Source of the DNA: Pycnopodia helianthoides
Lineage: Eukaryota > Echinodermata > Asteroidea > Forcipulatida > Asteriidae
Direction: 5' to 3'
Length of the DNA stretch: 64,000 nt
Assembly: GCA_032158295.1 (NCBI GenBank)
Contig: CM063260.1
Span: 7,420,767-7,484,766 of the forward strand
In this document: positions 1 to 13,951 of the stretch, one piece after another
Layout of the letters: the number at the start of each line of letters is the position of its first letter
Position numbering within the stretch: position 1 is the stretch's first letter
Translations under genes and position numbers: made by a program
The notes under the pieces: generated by a model
Database searches by the model: none
What the model saw: the letters and a program-made list of their open reading frames with translations, nothing else
What the model was told of the DNA's origin: nothing

Positions 1-3000
1 GGACGAAAAAACCCTGATTTAAAAAGCAAATTTTTCCCACACTCGGCATTTGTAAAGACCTGTGGAGACCAATTATTATTGTACAAAAAATTACTTAACT
101 TTTCAATATTCCAAATTTAATTTACCCAAATTGGCATGTGTGTACTTTTTCCGCCGACAACACGGACTGTAAAGGTCTTTTTTACCGCTTGCTGAACAAG
201 CACACATTGTGTCCGACTTGCTCGCAATTCAATTATTTCAATTTCCTTAAATGAGCTACTGAACTCGGCTGCATTGTGCCTGCCAAAGTGATTGATGGTT
301 CTGAAGGATGTTTTTGGTTGCTTTGTGTTTGTAAACACTGATCCCCCTCCTTTTTGATCATTGCGACAACTCTGGATGGCATTTAGCATAGGGCGCGGGG
401 CAGACTTAATGACGGCCTGTTTACAGGCCCCACAACAGTACCTGTAAACTGTGATTGATTGTACCCGTTGCTCCACTCACAAAGTGGACAAAGTCAGTTG
501 AGTCAGAATGTTTGCTCAACTCCCGAACAAAAAAATTATACCTGGCTGAGATGTGGCTGCTCATTGTACCTGCATCAAAAAGCCACTAAAATTAATTTAA
601 CTAAACCAGGGTTCGGATAAAAATTATTCAGTAAGCCTTATAGTCAGGCACCTTTTTGTAGAGTGAGAGTCTGTGTTCGTTCATTGCAAGTGTATTCAAG
701 AAACATGACAAAGATGGTGATATTGTTAAAGTCTAACATCTCAGTTGGAAATTGCATTAAATGGGAAGGTCTAACATCAATTTGGCTCAATTTAAGAGCG
801 TCTAGAAGTTTAGTTGCTTTAAATGTTGCTAAACATAAACAGTATATACCGTTGCTTTGTTTTTGTTGGTGATCTCTACTCAGAACCATGTTTGTTGCAA
901 AAATACAAAATGTTTTCATGGCAATATTTCCTTAAATTTGTAAGACTCCAACCCCTTCTGACACCCCATATTGGTTCACACAACACCCCCTTTCATTCCT
1001 TGCCACCCATCCATAACAACAGCTCAACATACACCCATCAAATACCCACAAAAACCCCAAGTTTGTGTGCCATATGTTTTCTCACCCTCTCTCCCCGGGC
1101 AATGAAAAAATAATTCCCCCCAAAAAGGTAGTTTATATCTTATACTCTAGACCAACAAACCTATAGCTATTTGGTCACCCATCTGTGCAGTTCCTCAAAT
1201 GTAGACAGGTTTTTGTCTGAGGGGTAATAGAGGTCATCTGAGGTCAAACTCGCCTCCTTTGTAGCCTGGGTGTTGATTTCTGCCCTTTTATTTTTAATTG
1301 ACCCCTGTGGCTTTCTATGCCAAATGTGAGGTGGATTTTTTCAGGAGTGCATTGTCAATTTAGTTTTTTGTCAGACACGTTTATTTTTTCTCTGTTGTGA
1401 TTTGTTTTCTTTCAAATTGATAACTGAATTTAATGACATCATTGTTACATTGCAGATTAGTACATTGCTGTTAATATTGTGAGGTTATCAGAAAAATGGT
1501 GTTTAAACTGTTGGAGACTTTAAAGATGCCTCATCAGATATTTTCCCGTAGTCTAGGAAGCTACAATTTTTTGTTTGAGACATTGAAAAAAAGAAGAAAA
1601 AAAAAGAAGAAGAAGATTTGCAATATTTGCTAAATTGAAAAATATAAATGACTTCTCTTTCAAGTTACCAGCAAGTTGTGTTCTACAAGTATTTATGGCA
1701 TTGTACGAGGCAAACACATTTTTTTGTTTTGAAACAGCATCATTTGTCAAAAATCTTAAGAAGAAACAAAAACCATCTTTTTTATTCTTTTGTAAGTTAC
1801 ATGAAGTTCTTTGTAAAATAACTGGAGTTGAAGACGGATTTGTTTAAAGACGAGCCTTGATTGAGGACCTTCACAAATGCAAGAGTTTGATTTTAGTTGT
1901 TGAAGTACTCTAATTTTTGTGAAGGGATATTGAAGTAGCCAACACAAGAAAAACAGTAAGGATATTTTGTTTTTCTAGTCAATGCAACAAGCCTTGAAAT
2001 AATTCAGAAACTGAAATGGAGTAATTTAATCTAAAACAGGATGCCCCTTCAAGAATTGATTCAATCACAGTAACATTCCGGCAACAAGTCATCCAATTAA
2101 ATGTTTCAAAATTATTTTCAAATATATTTGAGATTTTGTTTTCTGTGACCAGGAAAGAAACTTAGAAGGAAGTGCCTGATTGTTTTCGGGGGGAAATGAA
2201 CAGCATTTTAATCTAGTCACAAGCCCTTCACAATCCCGGGAGTTCATAAAACCCAAGAACCATTAATCGCTAATAAATATTCATGAAATACCTCCTTAAT
2301 GACCATCTGTGGTCCACTACCCATTAAGGTTAGGGTCTAAACATCCATCATCGGTTACTCAAAGACAAGATTTGCAAACGCTGATGTCGTGACCCGCATA
2401 ATTTAGTTCCCAGAAAAAAAACACAGCGCTAGTTTCTGTTTTCTTATGAATACGGTTGTAAACTTGATACTGACAGTTAGTGAAAATCTCATTCAGGTTT
2501 CTACTTGAGTGGAGAGGCGCTCATTTACTTGTTCACCTTAATGGAAAATACTTATCACCCTCAATTGATGACCCTTATGTTCCGGGCATATCTTTCATTG
2601 AGCCACTAAGACACTGAATTTTTCTTAGTGGATGCTTTGCATTTCATCGTCTTGCTTACTGTTGGGGGTAAAGTATTAGCGTTAATGCTCAATGACTGTG
2701 TTTAGGAGTAACTGGACTCTGTTATGATAGAGATACAAAAGGAAAACCTTGGAAACTCTCAGCCTTGTGATGTTCACCAGACTAGTTATTTAGCAGAACT
2801 TGTCTTGATTTTAGGAATTTTTATTGATAGTCTCTCAACTTCAAATGTTCTCGAAAGAGTGAAGTTGCATTACAGGGAAGAAATATTTAGCCGTTGTTGT
2901 GACCAAACCTTTGATTTTCAATTGGTGGTGATGTAGAGAGTCTGTAATTGTCTACTATGTAGAATCCTATATATTCAGTGGGTTTCATCTGCAGAGCATG

Positions 3001-5200
3001 ACTAGAGGATACCACTACCCCATTGGTCAGGATTTGTCCCTGTAGTATAATCACACTTATGAATATACAGAAAAGAAAATGATGAAAATAAACAAGGAAT
3101 AGGAATAGAAATATAAAGCTTGTCTGAGCTTCTTACGTATAAAACAATTGCCCTGGCAGCCTGTAGTTTGGTTTATGTTTTGTTGAGGCAAGGCAAATTT
3201 CTTTAAGAAAAGGGTACTTCCATCAAAACATTTGGGGGAACATTTTAACTATAGAGGCCATTTGCCTTTTGGCCTCCAAAAAAGGTCAAAGAACTAAAAT
3301 AACACAAGTTTCGCCCGATTTCAGTTGATTTTTTTCTTCTTCAAAAACTGAGTTGTGCTGATGAATTTAACATCCATTTGTACTGCCTTTCCAAACTGTT
3401 TTGCCATCATTGTTCTCATTTTCGCAGCAGGTTATCCTGAGTAATTGCTCTCCAGGACTGTAAAGGTTTTTATGACCATCTTGAGATGGGATGAACGAAG
3501 AACCATCGATCATCTGCCCCAAAATTAAATTCTTGTAATTCTTGTGATCACACATTCTATCCAATGATGGGAAAAGAAAGAACCCATTCTATATTTGATC
3601 ACTATTTTATTGCACATCATTTGTTTTCCTCTCTGATGTAATTCCTATCACCTCATGGAAATTCTTGATTGTTAATATCAAAGATTCCTGAATTCAAACA
3701 GGGGGTGACTAGGAAAACATACACAAATTGCAAAAACATGCTTGGGAAATATGGCTTGCCTTTCACAAGTTATTTCTCATGGGGGTGGTTTTGCTTTCTT
3801 CATTTTGAAGAGTTCCTCTGGTGATGATATTCATTCGTTACGAACCATTGCCTCGGGGGGCCCTGCAAATGAATCGTTTTTCAGAACCCATGTTTTCTTA
3901 AAGCTTCCTGCTCGGTGAAAAATAGGCTTTGTGTTACGCTGTGTTGTTTTGGGAATGAATATGGTAACGACAGAGAAGTCGTGCTCCCCCGACCTTTAAA
4001 CTACTGTACAAGATTGTAAAAATATTATGGTGGTTGCATTTATAGTTCTGACCATCTTAACATGTGTTAAAAAGTGAAGTTCAAATGCAGTCAATTACCT
4101 TTCATTTAGCTTCTTGTTTGTGGTCGGGGGGGGGGGGTAACTTACTTAATAATAAAGTGTGACGCTAGGCCTTGACTTTGATAGAAAATCCAGCTTTCCC
4201 AAACTAAAGGTTCTCTTACTAGAGACCTGGGCTCTTTTTGAAACCATGGCTTGGGCTGGGATCCATCTTCCTAATTTAATTCAGGTACAGAAAGCGCTTG
4301 TTTTCAAAAATAACTGGCAGAGCCTGATCCTGAACCGAAGGTGTGGTTTTGTAAAATGGCCATTTATATAGTTATTGAAATTTTGAACTCTCACCTTGCC
4401 ATTTGTATAGGTTCATAATCTGTCTTGAACAAACATTTTTTCTTTTTCTATTAGTACTCTACAATCTGTTTTAAAAATAAATGTTCCTTTTCAGTAGTTG
4501 TTCTCAGAAACCTGTCATCCATATTGAAATGACGATTTTAACCACCGAAACTCACGACACAAATATTCATTTTAGTCTGATATGGAATTAAGGGTTTTGG
4601 AAAAGGACGAGGTACATTTCGAAAAATGGAAATCATAAATAGCCAAACTTGGGTAAATGATTGGACAGTTTTGGAATGAACAGTTCAAATAATAAACATT
4701 TTTGGAAATCAATATTTTAAGTCTTAGATAGAATTAAGAACTATGCCGGAAAGAAAACCATACACACCAAAAAACAAGCACTTTAATATTTCAATGAGAA
4801 AACATTGTTTCCCCATCAAAGCTTAAAATAATAATTTTACAATTTTGAAGTTCGTTTTTTTACCAGGGGAAAAACTTGGAACTTAAAAATATCTTGATCC
4901 CAAGTGGGACTCGTGACTATAACAGTCTCCCTCAACCTGACCAGATTCTCAGACGAGTGATAGGAATATAACTATACAGCCACATTCTTCAGCATCATCT
5001 GTTGCAGACAATATTTATGTGTTTATAAAAGTCTGCTGTGGTTTTCACTTCTAAGCAGCCAAGCCACACAATTGTTTTTTACAGTCTGGCAGAATAAATC
5101 ACCCTCTTCACCACACATATCTGATGATTACAAGATGTTATGGCAAAGAATATATCAAACAGACACCAAAACTGAACTTGTTGGAGTGGCTTTTTCAATT
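1..5200. other. No recognisable gene; AT-rich intronic sequence
   Basis: Open frames are short and unrecognisable; the longest is 119 codons on the minus strand at 117-476. A G-run occurs near 4126. No coding or dispersed-repeat signal beyond the GAA tract at 1585 was recognised. Confidence 0.6.
1585..1618 (+). repeat. A-rich/GAA simple repeat
   Basis: Interrupted A runs with AAG units ending in three GAA. Confidence 0.85.
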
Positions 5201-5232
5201 GAGTGTAGATGCGGTTTATCAGTTATCGTGTC

Positions 5233-5365
5233 GCCATGTTGTTTTTCCCCCCATTCATAGTAATGTAACCAAACTGAGGCTGGAAGTTCAAAGTAGTCTG
5301 GCCTTTTTTTTGTACAACAAGAATCAGTTATCATTATCACTACTGCGGACCGGGAACATGCTGGA
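5233..5365 (+). repeat. GAGGCTGGAAG dispersed family, copy 1
   Basis: Carries the family core TGTAACCAAACTGAGGCTGG, then AGTCTGGCC, a T-rich run, GAGAATCAG-like sequence and GGGAACATG. Short, non-coding and dispersed; SINE-like, but no Pol III boxes were identified. Confidence 0.65.
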
Positions 5366-6239
5366 ATAGCTCTATAAATTGATCATGATAATCAGGCATC
5401 CCTTCCTTACAGGTTCTACCATTGCCGCTGTCCTGATGTTTCTGTTCGTCCCATTAATGGGAAGATTACATTAGGCTGTACCCGGCCATCTGACCATGGT
5501 TGGGCGGTAGACGGTATAGGAACCATCCCAGCCGTAACTGTCGTCAGGCATCAGCCAGAGCGCATCCTCGACGCATCCCTACTGTTCTGGGGACACCTTG
5601 TCTCTTTCCCAGCCGGTCACTAAACGTTTTATCAATTAGTTTACCGACAACAACCCCCCAGTCCACAAATTACCCAACATTCTGTTTTATGGTTGTGTAC
5701 AACATCAGGAAAATATCGATTTGATTATTAATTAAGTCTGCGTTTGAGAATTTCGACACAACAATATTGACGGTGGCGTCACGGTTAATTTCACACTTTT
5801 AAAAGGGCTCGTAATTTTGTTTGATGTGGTTTTAATTAATGTAATACAGTAGGAGGAATGTTTCTATGTTTGTTTTGTGCAATATAGGAAAAGTAGACCA
5901 CATGGCTGGATGGTGGTGGATGAAATTAAATTTGTGAACCATGGTGAAAGAAGAAATCGGTTGAGTGTTACAACCTTGGAGGTTCATTTGGAACAAATTA
6001 TAAACAACCTACAGGTTTGATGTGTTTTTTTAATTGGGTTTGTCAACAAAGTATTAACAGCAATTTGTTTTCTTTCTCCGTTTTCTTTTTTCCATGTGCC
6101 TGGTTGGTGTTGGCTCTATTTCCCATCATTCCTCAATTTCTGATACTCAGGTAAGTCACCCTTTTGTCAGTTTGTGCCTTTTGTTTAAAAAATCCAAATG
6201 CATTTATCTCAGTTATATGTGAGACTGATGGGGTATGAT

Positions 6240-6665
6240 GTCTCCAACTCACTAGGACAACTCTAACTGTATAGAGTCAAGGGTAAGTGGGAAACAGACT
6301 GGAGCTAGTCTATTTGACAAGGGTCTGAGACCTTGGTAAAGTAGTCACTCTTTGGAGTCAGGTTTTCCAAATGTTTTGTCAATGAACATGCCTACATTTG
6401 GCTGGTACTTAATGGAGTATAAATGTCGTAGCTCACTCGAGCAAGTCTAATGTATGCAAGCTGGGACAAACAGATTGAAGCTAGTCCAATTTGACAAGGG
6501 TTACATTACAATAATAATGTCTTATCCAACTTAAATGTTTGACAATTACATCATAAATTTACCAATGGTTCATTGAACATGGAGTTTGCAGCTCACCCGA
6601 GCAACCCTAATGTATGCAAGCCAACAGACTGGAGAGCGAGTCTAATATAACAAGGGTCCCACTGT
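6240..6665 (+). repeat. Three-copy tandem repeat, period about 160-185 bp
   Basis: CTCACTNGAGCAANTCTAATG-like starts occur at about 6245, 6429 and 6590. Each is followed by an ACAGACTGGAGCTAGTC-like segment and TTGACAAGGGT. The repeats are diverged. Confidence 0.72.
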
Positions 6666-7546
6666 AGTCTCAATGCCTAGTCTGAATGACGGCATTCCAT
6701 TATCCTCATGATTAAAAAAAAAGAAGAAGCAATAACTGGGACGGGAATATTGTTTTATGTAATTAGTACGATATATTTGGGAAGGGTTGGAAGAGAATGA
6801 GCGAGCATGTGTGCTTAGATGAATTTCAGACAGTAATATTAGTATGACGGTTGGTTGGATATATGTTGTCTGTCCTTGTTCTCAAAGCATCAGCCTAGTA
6901 ACAGGTTGGAAGAAAAAAAGAAAACCTTGTTTCTCATTGATTCTCTTTGAAAAAATGCCACCGCTGAAATAGACCTCGATAGATTATACTTATCCAATAA
7001 AAAGTCTATTGAAAAAACAAAACACCATGATAATTTTTGTACAAAATTAGGCCCTCAAAAGAATTGATTCAAGTGAAAATGAAGAAAGACAATTGATGCA
7101 CCAATTTTGTCATGGATGTTTTAGTGTAAGGTGTGCATGAAACAAGTAATAAGACAATTAAGGATTAAGGGATAAAGGTGTGCTAGATCTTAAAGTAACT
7201 CAAATTTATCCTATGGTTGCGAACATAAAGTACCATGGTTTTGTATTTTGGCGGCCACTTTAGTTTTTGATAATTACACAAAAATGCTCAACACTGGCAG
7301 AGAGTCAGTAGTTTTGTTTTTGAATTTGATGGTCTTACCAAGCAAAATCCATCCAGTTCATCAGAGTTAATCATATTATACATGTAAATTGATGGTGAGA
7401 TGAGTGACAGAATAATCTGGTACTCTTTAGGACATTGAGGGCAGCAAACAAGTGAAATGATTGTTTAGTTAGTTTGCCTGGATTGAAAGACGGACACTTA
7501 CATACATTAACAGCTAAGCATCAGGTGACACACACTTATCATTGCA

Positions 7547-7675
7547 CAGCCATCTTGTTCTCCCATTGAGATCACTCTAACCAAGTTGAGGCTGAAGGGA
7601 AAATAGCCTGGCCCCTACTTTGCATAATGATCAATTCAGTTTGCATGATTACTGTTGTAGTCGGGAAACATGACC
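7547..7675 (+). repeat. GAGGCTGGAAG dispersed family, copy 2
   Basis: CAGCCATCTTGTTCTCCCAT, AACCAAGTTGAGGCTGAAGG, AGCCTGGCCCC, ATAATGATCAA and GGGAAACATGA follow in family order. Confidence 0.62.
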
Positions 7676-8455
7676 GAGATGGTGTCGGCATGATGATAGA
7701 CTGTCAACACTGAGGTTGAATGATACAAGGAGGTCATGAGGACAGGGTGATGTTGTGGCCGTGATGGGTTGGGTGCAAGGGGGGAGTGATAACTCAAAGT
7801 TATTGAACTCAGAAATATGAACTAAAACATGACTGCCTGCACTGAAAGCTAATAACACTCCCCTCACAGCATTCCTTATTGGTATGTAACCATACCCTCA
7901 ACCTCCACAAATCGTGCAATAAACTCACCAGTCTCAAATTGACTATTTATAACCCACAAAATTTGAATATCTCTCAGCTTTCCGCTTGGCAAATTTCACC
8001 GCCGGAGTGAACGTGAAGGGGGGGTAGAAAGCGCTGCAATGGCTGTAGCAAGCAGCACTCCAAAAATAAAAAGCTCTCTTTTCTCGAATTCGATACAGCT
8101 TAATTGTAGCTAATTTTCTTTGGGTTGATACTTAATCCTTGCATAGCAATAGCTTAGGAAGTCTTTAGGAAGACAGAACATATTCAGAGGCCCGGGGTGC
8201 GAGGGCCTCGCCTGCGTGCTTTATTACTTTTTTCCCTAAACTAAAATATGAAAGTCAGAATGGAAATTCGAAGAGGCCCACTTCAAGTGTATACTGTTGC
8301 CAAATACGCAAAACCCAGTAACACGAGAAGTTAAAACTTCCCGTTCTTATTGCATCTTAACTTTCGCCCCGCGGGAACAATATAGGGAAGATTTATTCTT
8401 AAAGACGCGTGTGACAGTTTGAGTCATGAGTGAATGCGAAGGTCTCAAAAAAAGA

Positions 8456-8467
8456 GGGGGGGGGGGG

Positions 8468-8496
<29 letters not shown>
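8456..8496 (+). repeat. Homopolymer block G12 then A29
   Basis: Twelve G (8456-8467) directly followed by 29 A (8468-8496). Length here is prone to assembly error. Confidence 0.95.
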
Positions 8497-8498
<2 letters not shown>

Positions 8499-9709
8499 AG
8501 CAAACAAGAATATTTTTAATTAATTTTCTTTGTATATGTTTACTCTGCACAGATTGAGTTTCATTTTGCAATATTCATGAAGCTTGTGTAAGCACGGGCT
8601 AGGTACCATTCTTATTGTAAAGTCAAATTGGTTTGTTTGCTTTCCTTCCGCGTGATGAAAGTTTCAAAAGTGTCCAATTTTGAGAGTGTTTCTTGTACTT
8701 TTATGAATTTTGCTAAAAATATAAGGGACAATTAAATATGTCCTTTTGAGGTTTAGGTGAACAGTATCGAGTTTCTCAACTCAATGTTTGGATCTTCAGT
8801 GAGCTGCACTTTCTGTTTTTTTTATATTTTTTTATAATCGAAGTATCTGGGTTTTCATTCTTCTCGATTCTATGCTGGAATGCACGGACGATGACAAGAG
8901 CAAACAGACCAGACACTATTGAATCCCTGGAGTGTATGTCTGTTATCGCGCTGTTTTCTTCAGAACTCCTTTTCGCAAAGAAAAAAATAACCCTTCCAAA
9001 TAAGAACTCTCTTGGGTTTATGCGGACTATTTGATATGATCAGAGAATATTAGCGGGAAAATATTGACAACACACTGTCTTCAAATCAAAGTCCTTTTTT
9101 ATCTTTCAGGCAGTAATATTTTTCCGTGAGGATTTACAAATTATGTTACTGAGATTGTTTCTGTCTTCCCTTTAAAGTTCCTTGACTTTGCTTCGCAACT
9201 TACACATTCCCTGCCGCATGTTTACCTGTACTTTAGCGATCGCCCCCCTGAGCATTTTTTTCCTAACGTCAATTCCGGTGTTTGCCACAAGAAAGTCTTT
9301 CCGCTTGTACTTTTCTCCCAAATCATAAATAACCGTTGCTGTGGGGGAAGGTACGAGCGTCAGCCAAATGAACACTGCATGTAGATTGACTACGATGCGG
9401 ATGGAAACATACAGTTGGCGCAACACCCGCGCAAGTTTTTATGCCATTTTCCCCCGGTGATTTTATAATTCAGGAAAAATATCTTCACCTACATGACTGA
9501 AATCGGGGTGGTTTTTAATCAGGGCCAGATGTTACTTTCCCCTTAACGTACAGATTCGATTTTCTCAAAATTATGAAAATTTAAGTAAAAACCAGCAATT
9601 TACAGATTTTTTCAGAAAATTTAATCTTGTCCTTACCACCCTGCTTCCCATTCTAGCCCCCTGGAGAAAACTCCTAATGTGACTGTCCAAAAACCAATGT
9701 CTGTCTCAT

Positions 9710-10060
9710 TTTTACGTATATTCAAACTAACACTCTACTCTACTCTTCAGTTACTCATGTTCAAACTCGTCCTTTATAGTCAAGCTTTTTTTCTGCACTC
9801 ATACTCAAAATACACTCATACTGTTAGGTATTTGTTTAGGTACTCAAGCAAATACTCATTACATACTCGTATATACTCAACTACTCACTCTCATACTTAA
9901 GCAAGATACTCATTTCAGTACTCAATGCAATATACTTGTACTCCTACTTGGCCAGATACTGGTTATTATTTGTACTCGATGAAAAGTACTCATAGTTGTA
10001 CTTCAAGCAAGACACAGTAGCATACTCATACTCAATGAAAATTACTCATTTGTAAAATAT
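9710..10060 (+). repeat. Cryptically simple TACTC(A) tract
   Basis: About 350 bp dominated by irregularly spaced TACTC and TACTCAT words, the debris of a short tandem repeat. Confidence 0.75.
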
Positions 10061-13000
10061 AAAGTATGTACACCTAGATACATACCGTCAAACTCATTAA
10101 AAAGTGCTCCAATTCAACTGTGTCTGAAAGACATTCAGCATAATATTAACAATTTAAACCCTTATTAAGAAATTTGAGTGTTTGAATGATCAGTTTTTAA
10201 TTTTAACTTGATGAAATCACTGAAATAATTATATGTATCCTTCTAAATGAGATAATTAAAGAAAAAAGAAAAAGAACAATCACTATAATTTAGAAAACTA
10301 AATGGTATCAACTGATTAAATTCTGAAAATAATTTCTGTCAAAATTCATGATGTACAAAACACTTACACCAATTATCTTTATACACGTCTCCTAATAAAA
10401 CATGTGTAAACTGTCAATTATTCAAATGGCAGTTAATATTTACGCTGTAATACTTAATGGTGTTACCTGTCCACGATACACTATTGTCACGATTCGTGCG
10501 ATGTTGAAAGTTTTATCAAGCACGGCCTACTTCACAGGGCTGATTTCATTGATACTGTATGTAAGGCAATAAGTACCGTGTTATAGTGTTCTTCCAGCCA
10601 TTACCTCTTTGTTTCATGTGCTTTCACGATTTTTATCAGACCAGGGTATAATGGTTGCACTGCATTGTGAGGATAAGGCCAATTTTTTCAACACACTTTC
10701 CCCCTGACAATCCTCTGATCTTCACTGGATTCCAGTAAGGAATGTTATGTCATGTCTCCCTGGAAAGCTTCAGGCATTTCCAAAAATAGTCTACCCCGCT
10801 TGGAGTGTGAGGTGAGGTGACCGTGGATGGGAGGGCTAGGTAACCTCAGGATTAGCATACTGAGTAGTCACTCTTCACAATTGCCTTGAGTGTGAAACGA
10901 ACATGGGGATGGCGGTGGGGTGAACACTCTACAGGTATTTCCTGGGATTATATTTCCTTGGAATTGGCTCTGTAATGTGAACGGGGTTTTACATGAACTC
11001 TGATTCTTATTTTTACAAAATTGGGCTAGCTTATATTTCTTTCATCGGTTTTATAACATTAATTTAACAAAGAATGTTCATCAAAATCATTGAACAGTAA
11101 ATTGAATATGGCATCAGTGAGTAAAGTTACTGTGTAGTATTAGAAAAAAAACAATTTGAAAGAAATTCACTTGAATTATCATCATTGAAATATGTAAGAG
11201 CTGATGCTCGGCCTTGTGTTATGGACTTTCTCTTTGTAGAGATAATTCTATGCTTAATTGCCTGTAGCCAATGGATCCATTGACCCTCATGTTGACTATA
11301 CAGTAGTCAGTCAGTCTGTCTGTGTGTCTGTCCATTGTTCATAGTATGTAAATTATCAGCGTTCATATATCAACATGACCCTAGTTGTGTTGTTGGATTC
11401 ATATCCCCCCAACAACTACCACCACCACCGACTCGTCCCTGACGTACCCTTGAGCATCATCTCTGCTCACCAGCTCCTTAAGGTGTCGTCCGCATCTTCA
11501 GTTGTCCTCATGAGATGAGGAGAAATCAACTGTCACACCGTGGACATGCTAGGAGACAGGCAGTCTCATGTTTTATAGATCATGTCTCAACGATTGCCGA
11601 CCAAACCTTTCTCTTTCCTGTTCATGGGGGGCCACGGGACGCCAGTTCACGTCACCCAGCTTCCCCATTGACCTCCGTGCCTGGACCTAGCCTTCCTTCA
11701 AGGTGTCCATCTTGGAGACTTTACTGAGACATACCCCCTGCGATACCAAACCAAGTTAGACGATCCCTAACTATTGACGCCCGTGATTTCCCTAACTACC
11801 CCCCTCCCCCCGCGGGGCGTTCTTACCCCGTGGTTTCGCTTTACTCAACAAGTACAGCTGTTGCATATTCATGACGGAAGGCAGTATCGTGCATGTTTGT
11901 TGGTTGATCGTCCCCTCCGGGGCTGGTTAGATTTTTTCCCCGTCGTCGGCCGTGACCCTGCTTGGTTTCTTTCTAAGTCACGCTGGCATGCAAAAAAACA
12001 ATTAAACCCCTTGGGCAGAGGCCAGGAACAGGAAATCTTTAATTGATAAACTCAACCAAAATATGAAGAGCTTTCGTAAAATTAAATTTAAAATTATTAA
12101 CAAAGATAGCTTGGTGGGCCCCATCACTGATGTATTTTTACTTAAGGCTTAGTTTCCTCGGAAGTTGGTTTTACATTTTTCAAGATGCTGTACCTTTATG
12201 GACACAAATTAAGTCTTCGTGGTTAAGTTCATGCAGAACTGGAGAAATAATTTGGAAAAGGGTACAATAGCCTCTACAAAGGCTCTTAAATGAAGTTGAG
12301 GACAGATTGTCAGTCGACAGTGTGTGTCCATTCATACTGTCTTGGAATTTGCAGGACACTCGAGCTGACAAAGTATCCTTTATGGACAATTGTCGTCTCA
12401 ACATTGTCACAGGTCTTTGAAATCCCTCTCCGTGCGCGCTATGCACGTCTGTCCCTCGTGATTCCCAGAATGCAATCTCGGCATTCGGATCGATGGCCGG
12501 GGGTAGATGTGCCATCTTGTTTCCAACACACAAGCCCACCTTGGCTTTTCCGCTCGTCCTTCTGTCCGCATCGCCACTGCACATTTGCGGTAACCCTACC
12601 CCGTTCCGAGCCGCAGCGCAGGGATCAATGGTAAAGCAATTTGTTGCGCGGAGCTATAGCATGCTCCAGCTGCACAACGCTATCCACAGCTTAGATTACT
12701 TCCCCCGTACCCTGTGCAGACTGTGTAAGACCCACTTACTGTCCCCTTATTTCCCACCCACTCAGAAACTCTTCTGAAACAATCCCTCTAAAAGGCATTT
12801 ACCTTCCATGCTGGAGAACGGTGATCACACCACCGCAGATTAACCGTGTACACAAAGAGCCACATGATTTGTACATGTACATTTCTATTTCTATGGGCTC
12901 TTGTGTCCACAGAAAATCCCCTGCAGAGATAAAATTTATGAATAACTAATCAACAACTGATAAAATAATTTAACAAGAAAAGCCACGGCTGAGAAATGTT

Positions 13001-13362
13001 AAAGGGAAAGGAAAACTAATAAAAATTGAATTTGAAATAGCTTTACATTAATTACATTATTATTTGAATAAATGTAAAGCAGAAAAAGGCAGAGTGGTTG
13101 AGACATGAAACAATTAATTGGACGCAAGTTTCCATTCCCAATAAAAATATTATGAAATAATCTTCCAAGTCAGAAAACTTAACATGTTTTTCCAAGTTTT
13201 TTTCCCCCCACCAGTTGTGTAAAATTTACGATTATTTTTTGGTTTTTATTTCAGCCAAGTTTTAGTCCACAGCATTTGTTGCATTTTGGGAACATTGCAT
13301 CCTGCAACACTTTCTTAAAGATCCCATGAACAATTTCAGTGAAGTTGTTTTGATGGAACAGC
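10061..13362. other. No recognisable gene; includes a GC-richer stretch
   Basis: Around 11390-12660 the sequence is richer in C, G and CpG than its surroundings and has open frames of 114 (+) and 134 (-) codons overlapping at 12290-12584. Neither resembles a known family. It may be a regulatory or old unique segment. The rest is AT-rich. Confidence 0.5.
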
Positions 13363-13384
13363 AAAAAAAAAAAAAAAAAAAAAA
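13363..13384 (+). repeat. Poly-A run, 22 bp
   Basis: Uninterrupted A run; no recognisable retroelement body on its left. Confidence 0.9.
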
Positions 13385-13951
13385 TGCAAAGTGAGTTGAA
13401 CAAAATTAGCTTAGTATGCCTGGAGCTACCTGTTTTATTATGAACAGAAGGAAGTGCAAATTTCCCCTCGCTGACCTTTATACAACACTACAGAGATCAC
13501 GGCTGGACGGACTCCATCAAGAAACGGGGAGGGGAAAAAGAAGAGAGTGGATAACACATTCGTATATCAAAGAATGGGTGACCTAGGAAGTGTACATGCT
13601 GAAATGTGATTTGCATTGAGTTGCATTGCACAGTACATTGAGCAATTTACTGCGGGGGAGGGGGGGGGCACCTGCCTGTGTCCTTTCCTTTCTCCGGAAT
13701 TCTTATTTTTTGCTCTCTGTGATTTGCACTGATCAAGCCACACTGCCCTTAGCAGGTGACACCCCCTCATTAGGCATTTTTTTGATAGCTGGGCAGCTAT
13801 TCAGCGTACAAGCATCTTATTATGAAATGTCTATTTGAATAAATTTCCTGTAGCTTGAGTGGCTTTTGCTCTAAACTTCATAAATTTCTAAATTTCATCA
13901 GTAAACTGTCATATTTTCTGTCAAACAAATCCATGAAATCAAATTGAGGCT

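Noticed and set aside
117..476. 119-codon open frame on the minus strand
   Set aside because: No family resemblance, no signal peptide, and no supporting splice or promoter signals.
12180..12634. Overlapping open frames of 134 (-) and 114 (+) codons
   Set aside because: No known motifs; both strands are open together, as expected in a locally GC-richer stretch.
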